Position numbers and translations under genes: made by a program. From NCBI RefSeq assembly GCF_025148635.1, contig NZ_CP102269.1:2480001-2544000 (forward strand): a stretch of 64,000 nt of DNA, given 5' to 3'. Every line of letters begins with the position of its first letter. The stretch's first letter is position 1. The stretch is from Butyricimonas virosa (lineage in GTDB: Bacteria > Bacteroidota > Bacteroidia > Bacteroidales > Marinifilaceae). Shown in pieces: positions 25,793-33,974 of the stretch. The notes beneath the pieces were generated by a model, which had not been told where the DNA came from, ran no database searches, and worked only from the letters and a program-made list of their open reading frames with translations.

Positions 25793-26359
25793 TCATCGTG
25801 GACGATCAGGGGTATGTTTTTTTAGTATGTTGATAACAAATTCTGCACGTTCTTCCGGGGTTCCTTTAGGTACGATTATAGGGGTGTAACCTAGCTGTTG
25901 GTAGGTGGCGAACATGATATCGTAGGTCTCGATGGCTTCTTGGTAGGATTGCCTACGTTCGGAATCGGTTTTGTAGATTTCGGACCAAGGAGGAAGGATG
26001 AATACCTGCGTATTGTAGCGAAAGGCTTGAACAGTATGTCGGAGTTCAGGTAATATAGGCTGGTGGGTAAGGTGGGCATAAGCGAGGGTGTCGGGGATGC
26101 CCCGGTCGAAGAAAAGAACAGATTCCTGTTTTTGGTGCTGTTCGAAGGATTCCACGGAGCGGGAAAGCATGAGGTGGGTGTAAGCGGGAATATTTGCCCA
26201 AGGGAGAGCATCTCCGTTTTGGGAGACTTGTTCCCGAATAATCTTCCTGGCTACTTCGGGAACATACGGGAAACCTTGTTTGGCCAACACTTCCAGTAAG
26301 GTCGTTTTGCCAACACCGGGGCCTCCGGTGATGATAAAGAAATTAGGTTTATATATCAT
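25793..26359 (-). CDS. AAA_28-type P-loop ATP-binding protein
   Basis: A 188-residue P-loop protein with Walker A G-G-P-G-V-G-K-T-T at about 12-20 and a D-R-G-I-P-D-T motif near 97, as in AAA_28/NadR-like kinases. That motif usually positions a nucleotide or small-molecule phosphoryl acceptor, but the substrate here is unknown. It lies 28 bp downstream of the FecI sigma gene on the same strand and is probably co-transcribed with it, although a functional link to sigma signalling is not known. Confidence 0.85.
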   Translation of the reverse strand: MIYKPNFFIITGGPGVGKTTLLEVLAKQGFPYVPEVARKIIREQVSQNGDALPWANIPAYTHLMLSRSVESFEQHQKQESVLFFDRGIPDTLAYAHLTHQPILPELRHTVQAFRYNTQVFILPPWSEIYKTDSERRQSYQEAIETYDIMFATYQQLGYTPIIVPKGTPEERAEFVINILKKHTPDRPR

Positions 26360-26387
26360 AAAATATAACGTATACTTGAATTATAGT

Positions 26388-26936
26388 TTAAGTGAGTAAC
26401 ACTAAAAGCCATTGTACATTGCGGAGGCGTTTACGTAAAATCTGATATGCTTTTAATTTTGTAGATTTGACTGTGTTTACGGTGACATTTAATTTTTGAG
26501 CAATTTCGAGGTTCGAGTCCCCGTTCAATGTCATAATAACCATTTTTTGTGCTTGTCGGGGGAGAGTTCCGATCGCCTGATGGATTAAGGCATCGACTTC
26601 TTCTTCCAGAATATATTCCTGTTCTTCCTCTTGGGATGCCGTTGTCAATAGATGGATTGCGTGCTTTTGTTTTATTTGTTCATGTTTTAGATAGTCTAGG
26701 CAGGCGTTGCGGGTACTCGTGTACAGGTAACTTCTTATCTCGGTAATGACATTGAATGTAAGTCTTTTTTCCCATACGTTTAAAAAACAATCTTGTACGA
26801 TATCCTCGGCAATATCGTTGTCCTTTACAAAGCGCCACGCGAATGACCTGACAGGGAGATAATATTTTTTGAATATCTCCTTGAATATCCTTTCATCACT
26901 GGAATGTAACTTTATTATGAAATTATTATCTGACAA
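26388..26936 (-). CDS. FecI-like ECF RNA polymerase sigma-70 factor
   Basis: This 182-residue ECF sigma factor probably drives the SusCD locus that starts divergently at 27100. Region 2 is visible (Y-L-P-V-R-S-F-A-W-R...D-I-V-Q-D-C-F-L-N-V-W-E) and region 4 (L-P-R-Q-A-Q-K-M-V...N-L-E-I-A-Q-K-L-N-V-T-V-N-T-V-K-S) provides the helix-turn-helix. The only possible start in frame is TTG at 26936, since an upstream stop leaves no ATG. FecI and FecR are usually co-directional in Bacteroidetes; here they are divergent. Confidence 0.92.
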   Translation of the reverse strand: MSDNNFIIKLHSSDERIFKEIFKKYYLPVRSFAWRFVKDNDIAEDIVQDCFLNVWEKRLTFNVITEIRSYLYTSTRNACLDYLKHEQIKQKHAIHLLTTASQEEEQEYILEEEVDALIHQAIGTLPRQAQKMVIMTLNGDSNLEIAQKLNVTVNTVKSTKLKAYQILRKRLRNVQWLLVLLT

Positions 26937-26982
26937 ATCGAAATAATGTGTGTATTAAATAATCGTAACGCTTAACAGAAAA

Positions 26983-27014
26983 CAAAAGTATGATTTTGTA
27001 GAGTTAAAACCAAA
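26983..27014 (-). promoter_or_regulatory. Promoter for the sigma factor gene
   Basis: On the minus strand: TTTG (27014-27011), 20-nt spacer, TACTTTTG (26990-26983), a good housekeeping consensus. The predicted leader to TTG 26936 is about 40 nt. Confidence 0.7.
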
Positions 27015-27099
27015 AAATATAATTATTTATGGGGAAGAAGTGAATTTTAAATATTTTTAAATAACACTTGAAGACGATACGGTCGTTCTATATACAAAA

Positions 27100-28254
27100 A
27101 TGTATAATATGTTTGATCAAATTAATATAGAAACACTGATTTTAAAATATCTTCAAGGAGAATTGACCGAAGGAGAGCAAAGGGAATTGGATGAATGGTT
27201 GAAAGACGATAGAAATAAAAAACTTTTTTCCAGGTTAATAAATAAGCAGAGAATATTGGTGAAGATGGAACGTTTGGATGAGTACGATTGGGAAAAAAGT
27301 TGGAATGTAGTGGAACGAAAGCTTCATGGAAGGAGAAAGTTTTTCTGGAAATATTGGGGAATCGCGGCATCATTGCTAGGGATCGTATTGCTTGGAACTT
27401 GGATGTTTATGGAAAGAAATGAAGAAAATTCTCCTATGGTTGTCATACGGGGTGTTGAGCCGGGTAGGGTATTTGCGGAGTTGGTTCTTACTGGTGGAAA
27501 AATTGTAGAATTAAGTAAAGATAGTAATAATCTGTTTTTGGGAGAGGGCGGGAATATATTGAGAAATGAGAATGGCGTATTATTTTTGACTCAAGATTCG
27601 GTACGCTTACAAAAAGTGGATTATAATGAAATCAGAACCCCGAGGGGTGGGGAGTATCAGGTGGTATTGCCGGATAATTCGATCGTTTGGTTAAATGCAG
27701 AGTCGAAACTACGTTTCCCGTCGACTTTTTCAGGAAAAGAACGTAAAGTATTCGCTAGCGGGGAGCTATATTTTCAAGTTGCCAAAGATTCTCTTTCTCC
27801 TTTCCGGGTTGAGGTTGAGGGGTTGTACGAGGTTGAAGTGCTGGGGACGGAATTTAATGTCCGGGCTTATTCGAATTTACCTTCGGCAACGACCTTGGTA
27901 AACGGGCGTGTATTGATTCGGGATAAGGGAGCAAAAGTCGTATTAAAGGCGGGAGAGCAGGCTGTAAAAGGGAAGAATGGTGAAGGGATGGTGGTACGGG
28001 AAGTGGATGTTACTCCTTATATTGCATGGAAACAGGGCTACTTCCTTTTTGAGAATGAACGTTTGGAAGATATTTTGAACGAGTTGGCTCGTTGGTATAA
28101 TGTGAATGTATTTTTTGAAAATTCGTCAGTACGAGAAAAACGTTTCTCCGTGGATATGCCTCGGCATGAAAGTTTTAAAGAGGTGCTTCATTTGATAGAG
28201 CAAACTAGATCGATACGGATTGAAATTGAAGGAAATAATGTTTTTGTGAAATAA
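27100..28254 (+). CDS. FecR-family anti-sigma factor
   Basis: A 384-residue inner-membrane protein that should hold the divergently encoded FecI in check until the receptor STN domain signals. Order: a cytoplasmic N-terminal sigma-binding region (L-K-Y-L-Q-G-E-L-T-E-G-E-Q, about 12-24); one membrane helix (about 85-105); then the periplasmic FecR domain with T-P-R-G-G-E-Y-Q-V-V-L-P-D-N-S and V-W-L-N-A-E-S-K-L-R-F-P; and a C-terminal DUF4974/STN-like segment. ATG 27109 is an alternative start. The gene ends 5 bp before the twin hairpin element. Confidence 0.94.
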   Translation: MYNMFDQINIETLILKYLQGELTEGEQRELDEWLKDDRNKKLFSRLINKQRILVKMERLDEYDWEKSWNVVERKLHGRRKFFWKYWGIAASLLGIVLLGTWMFMERNEENSPMVVIRGVEPGRVFAELVLTGGKIVELSKDSNNLFLGEGGNILRNENGVLFLTQDSVRLQKVDYNEIRTPRGGEYQVVLPDNSIVWLNAESKLRFPSTFSGKERKVFASGELYFQVAKDSLSPFRVEVEGLYEVEVLGTEFNVRAYSNLPSATTLVNGRVLIRDKGAKVVLKAGEQAVKGKNGEGMVVREVDVTPYIAWKQGYFLFENERLEDILNELARWYNVNVFFENSSVREKRFSVDMPRHESFKEVLHLIEQTRSIRIEIEGNNVFVK

Positions 28255-28259
28255 TAAAA

Positions 28260-28307
28260 ATGTCGAACGTCTGGCAACGTTCGACATGTTAAAGTGCCTG
28301 GCAGCAC
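28260..28307 (+). promoter_or_regulatory. Twin hairpins with identical CTGGCA loops, fecR-susC spacer
   Basis: Hairpin A has an 11-bp stem (28260-28270 with 28277-28287, including TGTCGAACGT / ACGTTCGACA) and loop CTGGCA. Six bases later hairpin B has a 4-bp stem, GTGC (28294-28297) with GCAC (28304-28307), and the identical loop CTGGCA. It ends 29 nt before the susC start. The stems differ wholly from those at 584-639, but the layout is the same and the loops together fit C-N-G-G-M-A. The role is unknown. Confidence 0.62.
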
Positions 28308-28336
28308 ATTGGTATAATTTAAATTGAAACAAAGGT

Positions 28337-31300
28337 ATGAAAAAAAACAACGAAGAGGGACTGTTTCGGCAGGTCCGACCTAAAATTTTATTGATTATGA
28401 AATTGACAACTGCTTTTTTGTTGATGTCGTTTTTATCCGTTTCGGCGGCTACTTTAGGACAACGTGCCACGATAAAAGTTACGAATGTGACATTGAAATC
28501 TGTTTTTAAAGAGGTTAAACAAAAGATGGGGTACACGTTTGTTTATAACGAGCATGATGTAAATCAAGTGGGGAAAGTAACGTTGGACATTACAACGAGT
28601 GATGTGAAACAAGTACTAGACAAATGCTTGGAGAACACGGCTTTGGGATATTGCATTCAAGGAGATGTCGTGGTGATCCAAAAACGTGCGGAACAGATTA
28701 TGCGGGATGTGAAGAAAGAGTCGTTTAAAATAACCGGTTTGGTACAGGATAAAAAGAAAGAGCCCTTACCCGGTGTTACGGTTTTGCTGAAGGGAACGAG
28801 CGTCGGGGTGGCAACAGATAAAGATGGAAAATTTTCCCTTGAGGTGCCTCAAATGGATAGTGTTGTGTTGGTTTTTTCTTTCGTTGGGATGAAAGATAAA
28901 GAGATCGCGATAAAAAAATTGGAAAAAGAGATGAAACCGTTGACCGTCGTGATGGAAGAAAATGAAGAGGAGTTGTCCGAAGTCGTGGTAACCGGTATGT
29001 TTAACCGGAGAAAAGAGGGGTTTACAGGATCGGCTGTTTCCGTGAAAGGGGAAGATTTAAAGAAAATCAGCACAACGAATATCGCGAAGGCTTTGGCCGC
29101 TATAGATCCTTCTTTTAGGATTATGGAGGACGTGTTGAACGGGTCGAATCCCAATCGGTTGCCCGATTTACGTATGCGGGGACAGGCCACCTTGCCCGGG
29201 GGCAGTAATGCCGGGGCTTCGGCTGAGATGGTGACATTGCAAGGGGAATACGATACTTATCCCAATAAACCGTTGCTGATCATGGATGGTTTTGAAATTG
29301 ATTTGCAGACGATGGTTGATATGGATCCGGATCGGGTGGAATCAATTACCTTGTTGAAGGATGCTGCTGCCACGGCAATCTATGGTTCTCGTGCTGCAAA
29401 CGGGGTGATTGTCATTGAGTCTAAAGTGCCGAAAGAAGGCCGATTGTGGGTAACTTATGGGGGAAACTTTCGCGTTGAGATTCCTGATTTGTCAGATTAT
29501 AACTTGATGAACGCGGAGGAAAAATTGAGAGCGGAGGTGTTGGCCGGAATGTACAAGGGGGGCGGCAGTATTGATGTCTTGCAAAATTATCAGGATAAAT
29601 TGAGAGAGGTGAAGAGAGGCGTGGATACTTATTGGTTGGATAAGCCGTTGCGTACTGCCGTACAACAGCGTCATACCGTAACTTTGGAAGGTGGTGACCG
29701 GGCATTGCGTTATCGTTTGTATGTCGGGTATAACCATACGCCGGGTGTGATGAAAGGGAGCAAGAGGGATGTGATGACCGGATCTTTGGATTTGCAATAC
29801 CGCTTTAATAAAGTGTTGTTAAAGAATAGCATCACGGTTGATAATTCCGTGGGAGACGAGTCGCCTTGGGGTAGTTTTAGCGAATACACCAAGTTGAATC
29901 CTTATTTACGGCCTTACGGTGAAAACGGTGAAATTTTAAAACGTTTGGATAATTTCGTGATATTTACTTACACGGGCGGTCGTACAACGGATTATGCTAA
30001 CCCGATGTATAATGCTACTTTGAATACAAAGAACAGGGCAACAAATTTTTCCATTAGAAATTTGTTTAGCGTGGAATACAATCCTAACAGTGATTTGCGT
30101 TTGATAGGTTCTTTTTCTCTTTCCAAAGGGAATGGTAAAACGGATGTTTTCAGACCCGCCCAGCATACTGCTTTCGAGGGAATTGCGGATCCTGCAAAAC
30201 GGGGTGATTTCCGGCGTACGCAACGGGAAAATTTTCAGTATTCACTTGACTTGACAGCGAGTTATAATAAGTTGTTGGGTGAAGTACATTATGTTACAGC
30301 CAATGCCCGAATGTCAGTACAGGAGAGTAAAGATGAAAATTATGGGGCTCATGTAACCGGATTCCCGAATGAGAATATGGATGAAATTTTATTCGGTAAG
30401 CAATACGATGAAAAGATGACCGGTTCCGAGAATACATCGCGCCTGATCGGTTGGGCCGGAAGTTTCGGGTATTCTTATGCTTACAAGTATTCAGTCGATT
30501 TCAGTATCCGTTTAGACGGTTCTTCCCAGTTCGGTAAAGATAACCGTTTTGCTCCTTTCTGGGCCGCGGGGGTTCGTTGGGATGTGAAAAAGGAGAACTT
30601 TATGTCGCGAGTGGATTTTATTTCAGAATTTGTATTAAGAGCTTCTTACGGGGTTACCGGTACGCAAGGTTTTGCTCCTTACCAGTCAAGAGAGTTGTAT
30701 AGTTATAACGCCTTGCTTTATCCCTATCTTGCTTCCGATGGAACCGGGGTGGAACTTGTAGCGATGCCGAACGAAAAATTGAAATGGCAACAGACTGATA
30801 CTTGGAATATCGGATTGGAAATGGGACTTTTGAACGGACGAATTACTGCTCGTGCGGAGTATTTCCAGAAATTGACCAAGAACTCGCTAACCCAGGTGAC
30901 GTTGGCTCCTTCGTTGGGTTTTGGTTCCTATCCGGAAAATATGGGTACTTTAGAAAATAAAGGTGTTGAGTTGAATTTTGCTTTTATTCCTTATCAAAAC
31001 ACGGCAAAATCAGCCTATTGGACGATTTCAGTCAACGGCTCTCACAATACGGACAAGTTGAAGAAGATCTCCGAGGCATTGCGTCATATGAACGAGGAAA
31101 ATTATAATGAACAGGGGGATAGTCCGCTCCCGCATTATGAAGAAGGAGAATCTATTAACCGTATCTGGGCTGTTAAGTCATTAGGAATTGATCCGATGAC
31201 AGGGGAAGAGATTTTATTGAAGAGAAATGGCAAGATTACCGGAGAATACGATGTGGTGGATTTGGTTCCTTGTGGTACGACAGAACCGAAATGGCAAGGA

Positions 31301-31753
31301 AATATCAATTCTTCTTTTGCTTACAAGGGATTTGGAGTGGACGTGAGTATGGCGTATAAATTTGGTGGACAGGTTTACAATCAGACGTTGGTAGATAAAG
31401 TGGAGAATGCTGATTTGATGCGTAATGCCGATAAGCGGGTGTTGGACTTGCGTTGGATGAAAGTGGGTGATACGGCGAAGTTTAAAGGAATGAATACGGG
31501 AATTGACGGAGCCGGAACCAAGGCAACTTCACGTTTCGTCATGGATGAAAATACTTTCCAGATGACTTCTATTGCTTTAAGCTATCGTATGGATCGGACG
31601 AATACGAAATTCTTGGAACGTTGGGGATTGAGTTCCGTGAAGTTTGCTTTCAACATGGAGGATCTGTTTTATCTTTCTTCCGTGAAGCAAGAGCGGGGAA
31701 CTGATTACCCGTTTGCACGGCGTTTTTCGTTCTCTCTAAATGTTGCGTTCTAA
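28337..31753 (+). CDS. SusC/RagA-family TonB-dependent outer-membrane transporter with STN domain
   Basis: The 1138-residue barrel of the second importer. Layout: signal region ending near V-S-A-A-T-L-G-Q; STN domain (about 48-115) with F-V-Y-N-E-H-D-V; carboxypeptidase-regulatory-like domain (about 130-210, F-K-I-T-G-L-V-Q-D to F-S-F-V-G-M); plug with S-E-V-V-V-T-G and D-A-A-A-T-A-I-Y-G-S; and C-terminal barrel ending F-S-L-N-V-A-F. It is a clear paralogue of the protein at 679-4026, sharing the rare F-N-R-R-K-E-G-F-T-G-S-A-type stretch after the TonB box. susD follows after 15 bp. Confidence 0.96.
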   Translation: MKKNNEEGLFRQVRPKILLIMKLTTAFLLMSFLSVSAATLGQRATIKVTNVTLKSVFKEVKQKMGYTFVYNEHDVNQVGKVTLDITTSDVKQVLDKCLENTALGYCIQGDVVVIQKRAEQIMRDVKKESFKITGLVQDKKKEPLPGVTVLLKGTSVGVATDKDGKFSLEVPQMDSVVLVFSFVGMKDKEIAIKKLEKEMKPLTVVMEENEEELSEVVVTGMFNRRKEGFTGSAVSVKGEDLKKISTTNIAKALAAIDPSFRIMEDVLNGSNPNRLPDLRMRGQATLPGGSNAGASAEMVTLQGEYDTYPNKPLLIMDGFEIDLQTMVDMDPDRVESITLLKDAAATAIYGSRAANGVIVIESKVPKEGRLWVTYGGNFRVEIPDLSDYNLMNAEEKLRAEVLAGMYKGGGSIDVLQNYQDKLREVKRGVDTYWLDKPLRTAVQQRHTVTLEGGDRALRYRLYVGYNHTPGVMKGSKRDVMTGSLDLQYRFNKVLLKNSITVDNSVGDESPWGSFSEYTKLNPYLRPYGENGEILKRLDNFVIFTYTGGRTTDYANPMYNATLNTKNRATNFSIRNLFSVEYNPNSDLRLIGSFSLSKGNGKTDVFRPAQHTAFEGIADPAKRGDFRRTQRENFQYSLDLTASYNKLLGEVHYVTANARMSVQESKDENYGAHVTGFPNENMDEILFGKQYDEKMTGSENTSRLIGWAGSFGYSYAYKYSVDFSIRLDGSSQFGKDNRFAPFWAAGVRWDVKKENFMSRVDFISEFVLRASYGVTGTQGFAPYQSRELYSYNALLYPYLASDGTGVELVAMPNEKLKWQQTDTWNIGLEMGLLNGRITARAEYFQKLTKNSLTQVTLAPSLGFGSYPENMGTLENKGVELNFAFIPYQNTAKSAYWTISVNGSHNTDKLKKISEALRHMNEENYNEQGDSPLPHYEEGESINRIWAVKSLGIDPMTGEEILLKRNGKITGEYDVVDLVPCGTTEPKWQGNINSSFAYKGFGVDVSMAYKFGGQVYNQTLVDKVENADLMRNADKRVLDLRWMKVGDTAKFKGMNTGIDGAGTKATSRFVMDENTFQMTSIALSYRMDRTNTKFLERWGLSSVKFAFNMEDLFYLSSVKQERGTDYPFARRFSFSLNVAF

Positions 31754-31768
31754 TTAAAATCTTGAGAT

Positions 31769-33274
31769 ATGAAAAAGAATATATATATATTGTTATTAGG
31801 AGTTGTGATCGGTTTAACGGCTTGTTCCGGTTGGCTGGATGTGCAACCCAAAACGTCTATTTCGGGTGACGACCTGTTCGAAAGTGAGGCGGGTTTCAAG
31901 GATGTCCTGACGGGTTTTTATTTGAAAATGGGGCAAACAAATTTGTATGCCGAAAATTTGACGTATGGTTACCTGGAAATGGTTTCGGGAAATTATGATT
32001 TTTATCCTAACCTGCATTCGTGGAAAGATATATATGATTACAACAAAACATGGTTATCCGTGAAGGATAATATTTACGGGTCGATGTATAATATAATTGG
32101 AAATATTAATAATTTTTTGAAGTATATCGACAAGAATCGCCCTGTGATTAAAACAGGAAAATATTACGAGTTGATGAAAGGAGAAGCCTTGGGGTTGCGA
32201 GCTTTCTTGCATTTTGATTTGTTGAGGCTCTTCGGTCCCGTGTACAGTGAGAATCCGACGGGGAAGGCCATCCCTTACAGGGTATCGTTTGATCAGAAAG
32301 CAACTCCTGTATTACCGGCTGAGCAGGTTGTAACGTATGTGTTGAAAGATTTGCATGAAGCAGATTCTTTGCTGGAAGTTTCAGATAACAAGAGTTTTGA
32401 GATTCCCAACACGTATGACAAGGAGTACAATGCTTTCGAGAGTTCACGGCAAATGCGGATGAATGTTTATGCCGTGAGAGCCATGTTGGCACGAGTGTAT
32501 TTGTATAAAGGAGATGCCGAAAGTAAGGCCAAGGCTTTGACCTATGCCCGTGAGGTGGTGGAAAGCGGCTATTTCGACTTGTATGAAGATAATTCCAATC
32601 CGGTATTGTTTGGCGAGCACGTTTTCGGTTTGAATGTTTACGAGTTGGATAAGTTGTTGGAAGAGGAAGGTAAATATAAGACGCGGATTCCCGAGGGGCA
32701 ACTTTCCGAGACTTATTATATCTTGCGGACAAAAGAGAATTTTGATGAACAATTTGAAACCGGAAGTAGGGGAACTTACGATATTCGGGCAAATACTCAC
32801 GCTTTTAAGAATGTGAGCGGGGATGGAGATAAAAAGTATAAACTTTGCTTGAAATATGATCAGTCTAAGTATACATCCAATTATTCCAAATATGCCGGGA
32901 AAGATGTATTGCCATTGATTCGTTTGCCTGAAATGTATTATATCATAGCGGAGTGCGAAACGGATAAGGAAAAGAGTGTGGAGGCATTAAACACGGTGAT
33001 GTGGGCAAGAGGAATCGCTTACGAGGATGGCGTGATCGCGGATGATGCGTATGATCGGTTGGATACGCGGCCCGAGTATGATCCGTCTCATACGAAACGT
33101 ATTAATGAACTCATGAGGGAATACCGGAAGGAATTTTTTTCAGAGGGACAATTATTCTACTTCTATAAACGCCATAATTATAGGACATTCCCTTATTGTG
33201 TCAAGGAAAATATGGCTGACTTCTATCAATGGCCGTTACCGGACAACGAGATAATTTTTGGAAATAACAATTAA
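31769..33274 (+). CDS. SusD/RagB-family nutrient-binding outer-membrane lipoprotein
   Basis: A 501-residue lipoprotein with signal peptide and lipobox L-T-A-C, mature start C-S-G-W-L-D-V-Q-P-K-T. The SusD phrase A-L-G-L-R-A-F-L-H-F-D-L-L-R-L-F-G-P-V-Y is near 145-163 and R-K-E-F-F-S-E-G-Q lies near the C-terminus. It should form the lid of the barrel encoded 15 bp upstream. The start of the following DUF4843 gene is 11 bp after the stop, consistent with one operon. Confidence 0.95.
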   Translation: MKKNIYILLLGVVIGLTACSGWLDVQPKTSISGDDLFESEAGFKDVLTGFYLKMGQTNLYAENLTYGYLEMVSGNYDFYPNLHSWKDIYDYNKTWLSVKDNIYGSMYNIIGNINNFLKYIDKNRPVIKTGKYYELMKGEALGLRAFLHFDLLRLFGPVYSENPTGKAIPYRVSFDQKATPVLPAEQVVTYVLKDLHEADSLLEVSDNKSFEIPNTYDKEYNAFESSRQMRMNVYAVRAMLARVYLYKGDAESKAKALTYAREVVESGYFDLYEDNSNPVLFGEHVFGLNVYELDKLLEEEGKYKTRIPEGQLSETYYILRTKENFDEQFETGSRGTYDIRANTHAFKNVSGDGDKKYKLCLKYDQSKYTSNYSKYAGKDVLPLIRLPEMYYIIAECETDKEKSVEALNTVMWARGIAYEDGVIADDAYDRLDTRPEYDPSHTKRINELMREYRKEFFSEGQLFYFYKRHNYRTFPYCVKENMADFYQWPLPDNEIIFGNNN

Positions 33275-33285
33275 ATTTGACAGAG

Positions 33286-33972
33286 ATGAAAAAATATAGA
33301 TTTTTTTTATTGTTATTTGTGTTGGGCTTTATTTACATGGGGTGCGAGGAGAATGATATAGACGTGTACGATGAAACGCCCCGCCTGAATCTGTATTATG
33401 GAAATTTATCTGTTTATTTCAGAGATTCCGATTACGTGAAAGGAAATGTGGAGAAAGAGTGGGCGTTGAGGGTGAATTTACAAGGATATCATCTCACGGA
33501 GGATAAAAACTTTTGCATGACAGTAAGACCGAATGATTCCTATTCTTTGAAGGCCAATGTCTCTTTTGCCGATTCGTACGTGTTCCCGAAGGACTCCATT
33601 TATCAGATTTTTACGATGAACGTTTCACGACCGGAGAATTTAACGACAACGAAAGCTTATCGGGCAGACGTTTGTTTCGATCTGGACAACCCTTTGCATC
33701 AGTTTGATCCGGGGCGGGAAGACAAAGAGGTGTTGCCGCTAGAGGTTTATTACGTGATCCGGAGAAATAATTGGAATGAATATCAATGGGGTGAATATTC
33801 CGATGCGAAATACTTTTTTATGATGGATCATTTTAAAGCCACGATAGATGATATTTCGGAGGGAAGGGAGACCCGGAAAGAGATATATGATGCTTACGAG
33901 GAATATAAAAAGAATAATCCGCCTTTGTTGGATGACAAGGGAAATGAGATCATATTTAAGAAAGTAGAATAA
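33286..33972 (+). CDS. DUF4843-type surface lipoprotein, SusCD accessory
   Basis: A 228-residue lipoprotein (lipobox Y-M-G-C, mature start C-E-E-N-D-I-D-V-Y). The acidic residues after the cysteine fit surface export. It holds the same operon position as 5541-6377 and is of the same family by position and general beta-rich pattern; sequence similarity between the two by eye is low. ATG 33286 is preferred to the TTG at 33277 because it directly opens the signal peptide. Its role is thought to be accessory ligand handling beside SusCD. Confidence 0.78.
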   Translation: MKKYRFFLLLFVLGFIYMGCEENDIDVYDETPRLNLYYGNLSVYFRDSDYVKGNVEKEWALRVNLQGYHLTEDKNFCMTVRPNDSYSLKANVSFADSYVFPKDSIYQIFTMNVSRPENLTTTKAYRADVCFDLDNPLHQFDPGREDKEVLPLEVYYVIRRNNWNEYQWGEYSDAKYFFMMDHFKATIDDISEGRETRKEIYDAYEEYKKNNPPLLDDKGNEIIFKKVE

Positions 33973-33974
33973 AA

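Noticed and set aside
25793..26936. Reading the AAA_28 and FecI pair as a toxin-antitoxin module
   Set aside because: Both proteins match other families, and neither has the size or features of a toxin or antitoxin.
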